NCBI GenBank assembly: GCA_944324405.1
Contig: CALUWF010000008.1
Span: 1 to 57,948 of the forward strand
Direction of reading: 5' to 3'
DNA: 57,948 bases
DNA from: Candidatus Gastranaerophilales bacterium
GTDB taxonomy: Bacteria > Cyanobacteriota > Vampirovibrionia > Gastranaerophilales > Gastranaerophilaceae
In this document: positions 33,472-41,682 of the stretch, piece by piece
Numbering within the stretch: the first letter of the stretch is position 1
Layout: every line of letters begins with the position of its first letter
The notes under the pieces: model-generated
The model's input: only the letters and a program-made list of their open reading frames with translations
What the model was told of the DNA's origin: nothing
Databases searched by the model: none
Position numbers and translations under genes: made by a program

Positions 33472-35670
33472 GTGTTGAATTTAATTAACCCCGCAGCAAA
33501 AGAATGCAATTTTTTATCAGACTTTGACATCAATTTACAATTTGCAAAATTAAAAGAGATTTACGGAATAAAAGACATTGACCCCGGGCGAAGGGAATAT
33601 TTATCAAAAACAATTGAAAAATACGGATATTTACCTTATGCGCACTATAAAACACTTGAAGAGCTGAGCACGGGAGAAATTATTTTTACTTTTTGTGAAA
33701 TTTTAAAACACGAAGGCACATACGACGGAGAAAAATTTATTAATTTTAAAAACCCTTCGGCACTTTCAAGAAGAAAAGTAAAGCATTCAAACTGGTTTAA
33801 AAAAGAAGGACACAATATAAAGCTCATCTCTTTAGCCGGCCTTGGAAGCGACCCAAACCGCGCGGGCAAATTTATTGACTGGCTGGCCGAGCTTATAACA
33901 CTTGATTGCGGCAATAAAGAACTTAATATCATGCCTGCAACATTATATTTAATACCTTTCCACCCAAGAGAATTTGAATGCGCCTATCTTCCGAAGTCTT
34001 CGGATGTTTCAAAAAATCTTGAAGATGAAAAAATCGCAAAATTTTTAGGATTAAATGCAAAAAACCAGGTGAAATTCTTTATAACGCTTGCCCAGCTTGC
34101 GGGACATCCTGTAATTTATGATGTACTGCCGCAGACGGGAAGATTTTCAAAGATTATTTTAACTCATCCGTATTGCGCACGCTGGATTGATGTTAAAAGT
34201 CTTGATAATCAGATTAAAAATTTTGAAAAAGCTTTAAAAGCCAACGGTACAAAGACTTATGAAGAGGATTTAAAAGAATTCAAAATTTTAATTTCGTATA
34301 AAATGTCTTTCAAAGACAAACAAGAAGAGCTTCAGAAGCGGGTTGAAAATATAATCGAAAAAGTTAACCGCAAAAAGCCCAGGGAAGAAGATGACATTGT
34401 AAAACATGATGAAATTATTAAAGCACTTATAGAAGAGGGGCTCTGGACAATGCCGGGGGGTGCTTGGTGTTCTGCGGGCGTGCCGATTTACGATAAAATG
34501 CACAAGTCGGGCGAATATCCCACTTTTAAACACTACAATTTTAAAGGCGAAGATGTCACGCATTTTGCAAATCTCGACTGCCAGACGCCTTATTACTTTG
34601 TTTATTTTGAAAAAAACAGATACAACACGAAAGTTATGGACTTTTTTGTTGATTATATGCAAAATCTTCAAAAGGAATATAACTTTGACGGATTTAGAGT
34701 TGATCACATCGACCACATTGTTGATGAAGTTTCGCAAAAAGATAATATGCCCATAAGCTACAGGGCGCCTTATAAAGTATTGGGCAAAATGAATGCAAAA
34801 CTCAAAAAACACATTCCCTATTTTGCAACTCTTGCCGAATATATGCTCTGGGACGGGTATTTTAAGGAATATCACAGAGATATGCACTTTGATCTTTTGT
34901 GGGGCGATGACATTGTAAGCCAATACCAAAAAACGCCGGAACAGATAATAAATGATAATTTACGCCTTGAAACATACAACACAAGAGCGCCCAAGCTAAA
35001 TCCTTTATCTATATTAAAAGCTTATAACAATCAGGACGGCGAATTTCGCGATATTGACCAGTATCCGGGACAATTAGGCGAAGCAGGCGCGCTTTTTAAA
35101 TGGTTTAAGATAAAGTTTTTGCCCGGCGGAAAATTTGCCCAACGCCCGACACTTTATGTCGACGGAGATGAAAGCTTTACAAAAACAGGCATAGAGCGCA
35201 TTATAGGCAATGAAGTTTCAATGATTAGAAACACAAACTGGAATTTTTACGAAAAATTCAACGCTCTTAATTATTTTGCACAGCACAGCAGACTATTGAG
35301 CTATGGCAAAGCAATTTTGCATATTCAGGATGAAGACGGCTTTTGCTGCTGGGAAGTTATCGGCGATAAAAATTCAAAAGAAAGCCTTTTTATTGTCGCA
35401 AATTATCTCTCGCCGACAGAAAAAGTTCAAGTCACTGACAGCTCGAATAATACAAGACGTATGACAAGAAAAGGCAAGGCTGTTTTAAATAAAACCATAA
35501 AACTCAAAGACAATAAAAAATTGAGCGCTTTTTATGATTTTAGAAACGATGATATGCAAAAATGCCAATTCGTCGAAATTCCTATGCAGGAAGAAATAAC
35601 AGGCTCAATTACCTTTAATACCCTGCAACCTGGCGAATTCAAAGTGTATAAAATGCGTAAGCCGGAGTGA
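33472..35670 (+). CDS. Divergent GH13 alpha-amylase-superfamily protein (732 aa)
   Basis: Barrel signatures are recognisable: YDVLPQTGR near residue 214 (region I), FDGFRVDHIDH with D411 (region II, nucleophile position) and TLAEYM with E456 (region III, acid/base position). The usual HD pair of region IV is not evident; the best-aligned stretch reads RNTNWNFY. A helical insert (about 245-310) sits after region I. Substrate is unresolved; a glucan- or disaccharide-acting role beside the debranching enzyme at 0.3 kb is plausible. The GTG at 33472 is preferred because AGGTGAG lies 7 nt upstream; an in-frame GTG at 33460 overlaps that site. The last codons (MRKPE, stop) are contributed by a repeat element. 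Confidence 0.75.
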   Translation: MLNLINPAAKECNFLSDFDINLQFAKLKEIYGIKDIDPGRREYLSKTIEKYGYLPYAHYKTLEELSTGEIIFTFCEILKHEGTYDGEKFINFKNPSALSRRKVKHSNWFKKEGHNIKLISLAGLGSDPNRAGKFIDWLAELITLDCGNKELNIMPATLYLIPFHPREFECAYLPKSSDVSKNLEDEKIAKFLGLNAKNQVKFFITLAQLAGHPVIYDVLPQTGRFSKIILTHPYCARWIDVKSLDNQIKNFEKALKANGTKTYEEDLKEFKILISYKMSFKDKQEELQKRVENIIEKVNRKKPREEDDIVKHDEIIKALIEEGLWTMPGGAWCSAGVPIYDKMHKSGEYPTFKHYNFKGEDVTHFANLDCQTPYYFVYFEKNRYNTKVMDFFVDYMQNLQKEYNFDGFRVDHIDHIVDEVSQKDNMPISYRAPYKVLGKMNAKLKKHIPYFATLAEYMLWDGYFKEYHRDMHFDLLWGDDIVSQYQKTPEQIINDNLRLETYNTRAPKLNPLSILKAYNNQDGEFRDIDQYPGQLGEAGALFKWFKIKFLPGGKFAQRPTLYVDGDESFTKTGIERIIGNEVSMIRNTNWNFYEKFNALNYFAQHSRLLSYGKAILHIQDEDGFCCWEVIGDKNSKESLFIVANYLSPTEKVQVTDSSNNTRRMTRKGKAVLNKTIKLKDNKKLSAFYDFRNDDMQKCQFVEIPMQEEITGSITFNTLQPGEFKVYKMRKPE

Positions 35671-35786
35671 AGTTTTAGCGTCGCGATGAGCGACCTAAAA
35701 CGAACTGTTGATGACCGCCGTTGCGAATTGAGCGTAAGCGAAATGAGCGGAGCAATCTTTGATTGCACAGGCGGAATGCGTAAGTT
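35653..35786 (+). repeat. Modular hairpin repeat, variant C
   Basis: Begins ATGCGTAAGCCGGAGTGA (which includes the stop codon of the upstream gene). Hairpin 1 spans 35672-35701: GTTTTAG, a bulged C, GTCGC, loop GATGA, GCGAC, CTAAAAC. Further on GCAATC/GATTGC forms another short hairpin, followed by CACAGG and a new ATGCGTAAG at the end. Same layout as the elements at 45.8 and 57.7 kb, with different stem sequences. Confidence 0.7.
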
Positions 35787-35788
35787 TA

Positions 35789-35821
35789 GTAGGTTGGGGT
35801 TTCTACCCCAACACAAAGTGT
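35789..35821. repeat. REP-like 33-bp repeat, copy 1
   Basis: GTAG followed by the perfect 8-bp hairpin GTTGGGGT-ttct-ACCCCAAC and a conserved 3' tail. Identical to 36159-36191. A GTAG tetranucleotide before a hairpin is the signature of REP elements mobilised by RAYT enzymes; similar GGTTGGG hairpins are common in cyanobacteria. Confidence 0.85.
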
Positions 35822-36158
35822 CCAAAAAATAAACTTAGTATTACAGCTTGACGACAATATTGCACTTGCGGCGTTAAAAGGAGAAATTTAAATAATAAAT
35901 TGTCATCCTGAACTCGTTTCAGGATCTTATTAACTGCGTATGTATAAATTTAGCGCATAATTTAACTTCGGAAAATACATTAAGTTTTTTGTGCAATGTT
36001 GTATGTCATCATGCCCCACTGTTAAGACCCTGAAATAAATTCAGGGTGACAGCTGCACATTAAAAGTATACCTGCGTCACCGTTAAGATGCTGTGCTTTA
36101 ATCGGGCAGGCTCACACAAAATTTTTAAGATGTCAAAATACCAGGTAGCATGTAGCTT
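35822..36158. repeat. Gene-free spacer with inverted 29-bp repeats (35901-35929 and 36023-36051)
   Basis: The two arms, TGTCATCCTGAA...TCTTA and its inverted partner, agree at 24 of 29 positions. Each arm is itself a hairpin (ATCCTGAA/TTCAGGAT, and ACCCTGAA/TTCAGGGT in the partner orientation), with one compensatory base-pair change. The 93 bp between them are AT-rich and non-coding. This looks like a MITE or a pair of short palindromic repeats. No gene was found elsewhere in this interval. Confidence 0.65.
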
Positions 36159-36191
36159 GTAGGTTGGGGTTTCTACCCCAACACAAAGTGT
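36159..36191. repeat. REP-like 33-bp repeat, copy 2
   Basis: Identical to 35789-35821, 370 bp away, in the same orientation. It abuts the variant A element that follows. Confidence 0.85.
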
Positions 36192-36195
36192 ATAA

Positions 36196-36410
36196 GAAGC
36201 GAAGCTTGAAGGCTAGTGCGACTGCACAGCCTGAAAGCAAGCGACCGACAGGATGTGAGAAATTAGACGGCTTGTCGAAGGACAAGGCGGCAATTTCGAC
36301 ACTGGACTATGAAGCGAAGCTTGAAGGCCAGTGCGACTGCACAGCCTGAAAGCAAGCGACCGACAGGATGTGAGCACAGGCACAGCGGTTCGTCACTGGT
36401 GGGCCTGTGC
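36196..36410 (+). repeat. Modular hairpin repeats, variant A (two adjacent units)
   Basis: Unit 1 (36196-36309) and unit 2 (36311-36410) share about 64 nearly identical bases that fold into one long hairpin (GCTTG..GGCT..GTGC-gact-GCAC..AGCC..CAAGC). They then differ. Unit 1 has CTTGTC-GAAG-GACAAG (36271-36286); unit 2 has GCACAGGC paired with GCCTGTGC (36374-36381/36403-36410). Unit 1 ends GACACTGGACTA like the copies at 45.8 and 57.9 kb. Confidence 0.8.
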
Positions 36411-36429
36411 GACGCTAAGAAAAAACAAT

Positions 36430-36458
36430 TTGCCCGAAGATTTTTTATATTGTACAAT
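36430..36458 (+). promoter_or_regulatory. Promoter of the membrane-anchored thioredoxin gene
   Basis: TTGCCC (36430-36435), 17-bp spacer, TACAAT (36453-36458). Predicted start near 36465; GGAGTG precedes the ATG at 36488. Confidence 0.6.
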
Positions 36459-36487
36459 GAAACCATAAACAATTACGGAGTGAAATT

Positions 36488-37015
36488 ATGAGTGAAGAAA
36501 ACACCAATCAAGAAAAAAAATGTTATAAAAAAGCGCTTATTGCAGGAGTAATCGTTTCTTTAGTATTGTCCTTTGCGGCCTTTGCGCTTTCACTTGTGAC
36601 TTTTTTAGGTGCAAGCGGGCACATACCGGCTCTTTCCATGGGCCAGGAACTTCCCATTTCAAAAAAATATGACAGAGGACGCACTTTTGAAAAAGCATTA
36701 AAGAAAAACAAACCCGTAATTGTCTGGTTTTATGTAGATTGGTGCGGATATTGCCAAAAATTTGCCCCTGTCTTTGATGAAGTTATAAAAAACAAAGATA
36801 TTAAAAAGAAATTCGCAGTTGCTTTTGTGAACTGCGATAATCATGATAACCAAAAACTCATACAAGAGCACAAAGTTCAGGGCTTCCCGACCGTTTTTGT
36901 TTTAAATCCGAAAACGGGAGAAAAAATTCAGCTTGATAATTACAAATTCTTCACGCCCACCGCACAAGAAGACCTCGTGCGCGACATTAAAGAGTTTTTA
37001 AGGGCCAAAGAATAA
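36488..37015 (+). CDS. Membrane-anchored thioredoxin-fold protein (175 aa)
   Basis: One N-terminal transmembrane helix (about residues 16-41) and a thioredoxin domain with the active site WCGYC (C86, C89). The cis-proline motif is present as GFPTVFVL. Topology places the redox domain in the periplasm, where it could reduce or isomerise disulfides or act in cytochrome or pilin maturation. The middle Tyr of the motif is unlike classical thioredoxin (GP) and closer to TlpA/DsbD-type domains. Monocistronic, convergent with the radical SAM gene, 1 nt apart. Confidence 0.88.
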   Translation: MSEENTNQEKKCYKKALIAGVIVSLVLSFAAFALSLVTFLGASGHIPALSMGQELPISKKYDRGRTFEKALKKNKPVIVWFYVDWCGYCQKFAPVFDEVIKNKDIKKKFAVAFVNCDNHDNQKLIQEHKVQGFPTVFVLNPKTGEKIQLDNYKFFTPTAQEDLVRDIKEFLRAKE

Positions 37016-37016
37016 G

Positions 37017-37907
37017 TTACATCCAGTCATTAGCCTGATTTTTGCTAAAGTGCTCAATGCACTTTGCGCAGGTTTTGGTGTCTAAAAATGTCTTTTTTGA
37101 ATAATTTGACATATCCGACCCGCAGCGTGCGCGAAAATCCCTTGAAAGCGCAGGGCAGGCATAGACTCCGTTTATGCTTAAAATACGCGAATTGTAACAG
37201 TCAAGCTTCTCTTTTTTAATGTCAAAATCCTCTATAAACCCCTCATTTGCATTTTTATCAAAGTAAGGCATAATTTTTAAATTTATGTCCTCTATTTCAA
37301 AATCATACTTTTTAAAAAGTGACGAAAATCCTGCAAATAAATCCTCTTTTGACTCACCATAATAATTACAAACGGAAATAATCGGATTAAATTCATATTT
37401 TGCAAGGTTTAATACTGCACTCAGCGCTTTTCTGAAACTTCCGCGCCCTCTTATTTCATCGTTTTTAAGTTCGTCAAAATGATCTATGCTTATTCGATAT
37501 ATCGTTTCAAAGTTATTTTCATCGTCGATTTTTCTCAAAAATCTTGCTTTTTTGTCGTTAATCATATAGCCGTTTGTCAAAACGGTGACATTTGAAAATT
37601 TCAAACACATTCTTAAAATTGTATTGAAATCAGGATGCAAAAGCGGCTCTCCGCCCGTTAAATAGATTGAAGTTAAATTTTCTCCTCTTGTATCCAATAG
37701 CGCCTGTTTTATTTTATCAAGCGGAATAAAGTCTTTTTCCTGTTTGTAGGGATTTTTTTCAATATAGCAGTGTTTGCATTTTAAATTACATGCCCTGTAA
37801 CAGAGTTCAAAAAATAAATTGTTAAGCTCTTTCATCTCGACTTTTGGCGCTTGAATAAACGCCGCCGCCTCCATTTGGTTTTGTGCCGTCTGTTGAATAT
37901 TTTGCAC
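37017..37907 (-). CDS. Radical SAM protein with C-terminal cysteine cluster (296 aa)
   Basis: Radical SAM motif C40, C44, C47 (CNLKCKHC), followed by YLTGGEPLLHP, the usual SAM-contact motif. The C-terminus has at least four cysteines (CPALS, ARCGSD, TCAKC), consistent with a SPASM/twitch-like auxiliary iron-sulfur cluster. Such proteins modify peptides or mature enzymes. No obvious small precursor peptide gene flanks it; 37908-38236 lacks a convincing ORF. The first 25 residues are Gln- and Ala-rich and may be disordered. Confidence 0.85.
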   Translation of the reverse strand: MQNIQQTAQNQMEAAAFIQAPKVEMKELNNLFFELCYRACNLKCKHCYIEKNPYKQEKDFIPLDKIKQALLDTRGENLTSIYLTGGEPLLHPDFNTILRMCLKFSNVTVLTNGYMINDKKARFLRKIDDENNFETIYRISIDHFDELKNDEIRGRGSFRKALSAVLNLAKYEFNPIISVCNYYGESKEDLFAGFSSLFKKYDFEIEDINLKIMPYFDKNANEGFIEDFDIKKEKLDCYNSRILSINGVYACPALSRDFRARCGSDMSNYSKKTFLDTKTCAKCIEHFSKNQANDWM

Positions 37908-38011
37908 TGTTTTCTCCTTTTTAACTCAATCCTTCGCAATCGTTAATTTAATATTAGTTTTTAAATCAAAAATGAAAATTACCCACCCGAGTATGATTGT
38001 GTAATAAAAAA

Positions 38012-38160
38012 CCCTTCCTTTTGGGAAGGGCAAACTTGGTTTTAATCCTCAAGTTCTTGTGTGGTGTGTTCTCTCTTATCTCTTCTCTCGTGTATGTGTG
38101 GTGGTTGTGTTTTTCTCTCGTGTGTGGTGGTTTTTAATTTTCTCTCTCGTACTTATATAA
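38012..38160 (-). ncRNA. Candidate repeat-containing small RNA or 3' UTR with terminator
   Basis: On the minus strand, from 38160 to 38041 the sequence is almost pure A/C/G. It holds three copies of ACGAGAGA (two preceded by CCACCACACA or a near version) with little self-pairing. It ends in a hairpin CCCTTCC/GGAAGGG (38012-38030) followed by a T run. It lies 77 nt downstream of the exonuclease gene, so it may be processed from that transcript or made from its own promoter. The rest of 37908-38236 (329 bp) contains no gene. Confidence 0.45.
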
Positions 38161-38236
38161 AAAATTTCATGCAAAAAATATTGCCTTTTTATATACAAAA
38201 TAGACAAATTTTATTTACAAATCTTAATATTTAAAA

Positions 38237-39172
38237 CTAAGATGCGCTATTATCAGGCTTTTTAACCGATAATGTGCGATTTTCACTTATTGCAATACGT
38301 GCGGCCTTAATTTTATCTTTTGTATCTTCATCCAGAGCATTGCCCGTAACAAGCCTGTCCACAAAAGCGTTATTAAGCCTCACTGCCTTTGGAAGGGCGC
38401 CTATTTCATCCAATATATCTTTAATTTGCACAAAATCATAAGAAAACGTTTTTTTAGAATTATAAGTAAGCATTTCGCCTGAATTTGCAACGATTTCTTT
38501 ACCGCCTTTTTCAAAATAAATTTTAAAAATAGATCTTAAGTCTTGAATTTCTGATTGCATGGTGCTTATCGCATTTTGAAGCCTCAAATACCTTTCAAAA
38601 AGATAGTCTGCATTTTGAATTTGAGATAATTGCCAGTCGTATTTTTGAAAATACATTTTTTTTAATCTCGGATAACACTGCGCAAGCCCCATGGCATCGG
38701 CCATCGCCCTGTGACGGGTTGAAAAATCCACATTAAAAGTATTCATAAGGCACTCAAGCCCGCATGAATCCATTTGGGGATAAACTTCTTTAAACATTTG
38801 CTGGGTATCGACATAGCGATTTTCCAAAGGTTTATCATAAAGCCTTTTTGATGTGCGGTCTAAAAAACTGAAATCAAAAATCGCATTATGCGCAACAATT
38901 ACACCCTCACCTATAAATTCAAAAATTTTGGGGTAAATTTCCTCTTCCTCGGGCGCTCCTTCAAGCGTTTCTTCGCTTATTCCATGAATTGCCCGGGAGG
39001 ATTTTCTTATATGCTGATGGGGATTAACAAGCGTTTCAAAACTCTCTGTTATAACACCATTAACAAGCTTTACGCCCGCAAATTCTATAATTTTTTCCCT
39101 TGTGTAATCAAGTCCCGTTGTTTCAACATCTACTACAACTTCAACTAAGTTTTCTGACATTGGCTGTTTCAT
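38237..39172 (-). CDS. DnaQ-like 3'-5' exonuclease (311 aa)
   Basis: DEDDh exonuclease: D15 and E17 in DVETTG, D100 in HNAIFDFSFLD, H154 and D159 in HRAMADA. This is the proofreading-type fold of the PolIII epsilon and PolC exonuclease families. The remaining 140 residues are largely helical and have no recognised domain (no UvrC-type GIY-YIG, no BRCT), so this is not a plain epsilon subunit of about 240 aa. It lies 32 nt after the MCE gene on the same strand. Start uncertain between 39172 and 39160. Confidence 0.85.
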   Translation of the reverse strand: MKQPMSENLVEVVVDVETTGLDYTREKIIEFAGVKLVNGVITESFETLVNPHQHIRKSSRAIHGISEETLEGAPEEEEIYPKIFEFIGEGVIVAHNAIFDFSFLDRTSKRLYDKPLENRYVDTQQMFKEVYPQMDSCGLECLMNTFNVDFSTRHRAMADAMGLAQCYPRLKKMYFQKYDWQLSQIQNADYLFERYLRLQNAISTMQSEIQDLRSIFKIYFEKGGKEIVANSGEMLTYNSKKTFSYDFVQIKDILDEIGALPKAVRLNNAFVDRLVTGNALDEDTKDKIKAARIAISENRTLSVKKPDNSAS

Positions 39173-39204
39173 TCTCCATTTTGGAAAAAATATATCACAA
39201 AAGT

Positions 39205-39948
39205 TTATTTTTTTAAATAAGTACCAAGTTTCTTTGCATTTTTATTTGCCCTATCAAGCGTTTTTTCAAGCTTTTTCTCGCTTTCTATAACGTTTTTAAC
39301 CTTTTTATTAAATTCCGCACTTCTCAAATTGCTTTCATTTATGGTTTTGTCTGCTTTATTGAGCACAGGCATACTGTTATCAACAGCTGAGAATACTTTT
39401 AAAATAGTATCGCGATTAATAGCGTCCACAAAATCCTTAAGCGAAGCAAAAATCTTTCCGATACACATGTACTCGTCCAATAAATCAGTAATTCTTAAAG
39501 TATCTTTTGTTACTATGCCGATATCCGATAAATCATCCTTTGGCGGCATAATTTCAATTGATTTTGAACCTGCTATGCCGCTAAATTCAACTGAGGCAAC
39601 AGAGCCCGGGGGAATTTTTACCCCTTTTTTGGTTATTATAATTTCCACTTCAATAAAATCACTGTGATATTTAAGGTTTCTCACATGCCCGCATACTATT
39701 CCCATAAACCTCACGGGAGAGCCCGCTATAAGTCCGTCGATATCATTAAATGCAAGGGTGTAGAGATTTGGTTTTATAAATTTATAATAAGAAAAAGTCC
39801 AAAAAGAGCCAAAAAATACGCCAAGTACTGCAATCCAGACGATAATTTCAACAAATACCGCGTTTTTGAGCTTTTTTTTAAGTTTTTGCCATTTTTCTTT
39901 TCTGCTCAATACTCCATGCCTTCTCTTGCGCTGACTCCTATATCCCAA
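39205..39948 (-). CDS. MCE/MlaD-domain protein (247 aa)
   Basis: One transmembrane helix (about residues 31-52), then an MCE domain whose core reads LTLAFNDIDGLIAGSPVRFMGI, GHVRNL and SGIAGSKSIEI. MCE proteins carry phospholipids or other lipids between inner and outer membranes with an ABC transporter (MlaEF); the partner genes are not in this window. The last 60 residues are Lys-rich coiled coil. The ATG overlaps cobO by 43 nt. A TTG at 39909, overlapping the cobO stop codon, is a plausible alternative start. Confidence 0.82.
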   Translation of the reverse strand: MGYRSQRKRRHGVLSRKEKWQKLKKKLKNAVFVEIIVWIAVLGVFFGSFWTFSYYKFIKPNLYTLAFNDIDGLIAGSPVRFMGIVCGHVRNLKYHSDFIEVEIIITKKGVKIPPGSVASVEFSGIAGSKSIEIMPPKDDLSDIGIVTKDTLRITDLLDEYMCIGKIFASLKDFVDAINRDTILKVFSAVDNSMPVLNKADKTINESNLRSAEFNKKVKNVIESEKKLEKTLDRANKNAKKLGTYLKK

Positions 39949-40472
39949 TAATGTTTTACCGGAATTATTTCAGACACCAAATGCGCCATGTCTATAATTT
40001 CTTGTTTTGCATTTCTGCCCGTTAAAACAATTTCCATATCACAGGGTTTGTTTTTTAAGACTTCAAGCACTTCATTTAAGTCAATGAGGCCCAAATCTAT
40101 TGCAATATTTATTTCATCCAAAATTACAAGCTGATATTTATCGTTTTTAATTGCATCAAGCGCAATATCCCATCCTTTTTGAATTTCTTTTCTGTCAATC
40201 TCATCAATGTTATCGCGGTATACAATTCTATCTGCTCCGGCGTTTACTATCTTAAAACATTTTTTAATCTCATCCGACAAATTTGCAAAAGAATACAATT
40301 CGCCATAATCCGAGCCGCCCTTTGTAAACATTATAATGAGCACACACCAGCCGCGCCCCAATGCCCGAAGGGCTAAACCTAATGAGGCTGTGGTCTTGCC
40401 TTTGCCGTCTCCGGTATAGACCTGAATATAGCCGTGATTATTAAATTTCGGGTTGTGAAGATTGTTTTCCAT
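39906..40472 (-). CDS. cobO: Cob(I)yrinic acid a,c-diamide adenosyltransferase (188 aa)
   Basis: Forms adenosylcobalamin from cob(I)alamin and ATP. The P-loop GDGKGKTT (21-28) and ILDEINIA match the CobA/BtuR family. It supplies the cofactor used by adenosylcobalamin-dependent enzymes; the radical SAM protein at 5.5 kb uses a different B12 form. First gene of a minus-strand group with the MCE and exonuclease genes. No cobalamin riboswitch was seen in the short upstream region. Confidence 0.9.
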   Translation of the reverse strand: MENNLHNPKFNNHGYIQVYTGDGKGKTTASLGLALRALGRGWCVLIIMFTKGGSDYGELYSFANLSDEIKKCFKIVNAGADRIVYRDNIDEIDRKEIQKGWDIALDAIKNDKYQLVILDEINIAIDLGLIDLNEVLEVLKNKPCDMEIVLTGRNAKQEIIDMAHLVSEIIPVKHYWDIGVSAREGMEY

Positions 40473-40570
40473 AACAAAATTTATTATACACTATACAAAA
40501 ATTTCACAAAACAGTGTTATTTTATTAAAAATATTGGGAATAAAAAAAGTATAAGGCAAGGATTAGAACT

Positions 40571-41089
40571 ATGGCAATTTCTCCGATTAGTGCAATTTCA
40601 AGTTATTCATATCTTTTTAATATAAGTTCGGAAGACGACAAAGTCAAACAAAGAGGCGCGCTTGATATTCTGTTGCGTCAGTATGACCTTATTCCGACGG
40701 ATAATTACGATAGTGACGTAGAGCGCTTAAGACTTGCAATGATTCAGGAACAAATGGACAGAATTACCGAACAACAGGAACAAAGCCAAGAAACGGAAGG
40801 CTATGAAGAGCGTCCATGGTATGAAATTATGTGGCAATTGGGTCTTCATCAAAACGATTCCGTGCGCGAAGATTATGACGATATTATGGATGAACTTGAC
40901 TATCGTATAATGAATGCCGAAGATGAAGACGAATACAATAAATACAACGACATGCGAATTCGTGCCGAAGAGTATTTCAACGGATACAGCGAATTTAACG
41001 CTTCAAGAATAAGTGTTGATAATTCATCACATATGATTGGGCTTTCAATGCTTGCTACAATGAATATGATGGAGATAAGCCTAAGCTAG
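40571..41089 (+). CDS. Acidic orphan protein (172 aa)
   Basis: I do not recognise it. A short hydrophobic, Ser-rich head (residues 1-20) is followed by a long acidic region (Glu, Asp, Gln, Tyr) predicted mostly helical, then a Met-rich tail (HMIGLSMLATMNMMEI). No cysteines or catalytic motifs. The head is not a typical signal peptide, because the basic residues are missing. It is a single gene between cobO and a convergent TPR-like gene. Its stop codon TAG shares the palindrome CTAG with the convergent gene's stop. Confidence 0.75.
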   Translation: MAISPISAISSYSYLFNISSEDDKVKQRGALDILLRQYDLIPTDNYDSDVERLRLAMIQEQMDRITEQQEQSQETEGYEERPWYEIMWQLGLHQNDSVREDYDDIMDELDYRIMNAEDEDEYNKYNDMRIRAEEYFNGYSEFNASRISVDNSSHMIGLSMLATMNMMEISLS

Positions 41090-41589
41090 TAATATTCCTC
41101 TTCGTCAAATTCTTCGCCCTCTTCCTCATCCTGCGGAAGTTCAGGCTCAGCTTCTTTAATTTCTATGCCCATCTGGGTTAAAACTTCGCGTGCCTTTGGG
41201 CCATAGGCCGTGTCAGGGAAATTTTCAATAATTGTTTTTAAACAATCAATACATTCCGGCTCCATGCCTCTTAATTTGTATAATGTGCCCAATTTATAGT
41301 AAAGCGGCGCATAAACAGGCTCGGGTGTAGTATTCATAATCTCATCGAGCTGTAATTTTAAATTTATTAAATTATCGCTGTCCTCGGGCGAATAAAGCTC
41401 GCGCGTGTAAAATTTCCTTGTTAAAAGGTCGATTTTCTGCGTCATATCCTTAAGCTGTTCTTCATCAACCTTTGGAGCTTCCTGTTTTTCTTTTGTGTTT
41501 TTTCTTGCGGCATCAGCCGGCATGGCATAGTTTATAAGACATAATATGCCAAACATAACAAGACAAATAACTGTTATTATTTTTCTCAA
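41086..41589 (-). CDS. Secreted TPR-like protein with acidic tail (167 aa)
   Basis: From the TTG at 41589 (GAGGAG 8 nt upstream) the protein begins with basic residues and a 20-residue hydrophobic core, a Sec signal peptide ending near MPADA. The middle (about 70-135) reads as one to two tetratricopeptide-type helical hairpins (YAPLYYKLGTLYKLRGMEPE, CLKTIIENFPDT), similar to YbgF/BamD-like proteins. The C-terminus is a string of Glu/Asp. The frame is open to 41640 but the longer start has no good ribosome site. Function unknown; probably envelope assembly. Confidence 0.75.
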   Translation of the reverse strand: MRKIITVICLVMFGILCLINYAMPADAARKNTKEKQEAPKVDEEQLKDMTQKIDLLTRKFYTRELYSPEDSDNLINLKLQLDEIMNTTPEPVYAPLYYKLGTLYKLRGMEPECIDCLKTIIENFPDTAYGPKAREVLTQMGIEIKEAEPELPQDEEEGEEFDEEEYY

Positions 41590-41682
41590 AACTAAAACTC
41601 CTCTCTTATATAGTACAATAACGCATAAATTCTGCCTCAATCCAAAGTATGATATTTGTAAAAAAATTATTATATTTTAAAT

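Noticed and set aside
35653-36410. Integron attC sites
   Set aside because: Hairpins and variable stems look similar at first, but the GTTRRRY/RYYYAAC core is missing and no integrase or cassette genes adjoin.
35671-36487. tRNA or rRNA gene in the repeat island
   Set aside because: Hairpins there do not form a cloverleaf, and no TPsiC-like GGTTCRA segment is present.
38050-38190. Small ORF encoding a TREK-repeat peptide
   Set aside because: The frame would need a TTG start with weak support and gives a low-complexity 32-residue peptide; an RNA interpretation is simpler.
38888-39148. Plus-strand ORFs opposite known genes, for example inside the exonuclease and mce genes
   Set aside because: They follow the codon pattern of the real gene on the other strand and lack ribosome sites.
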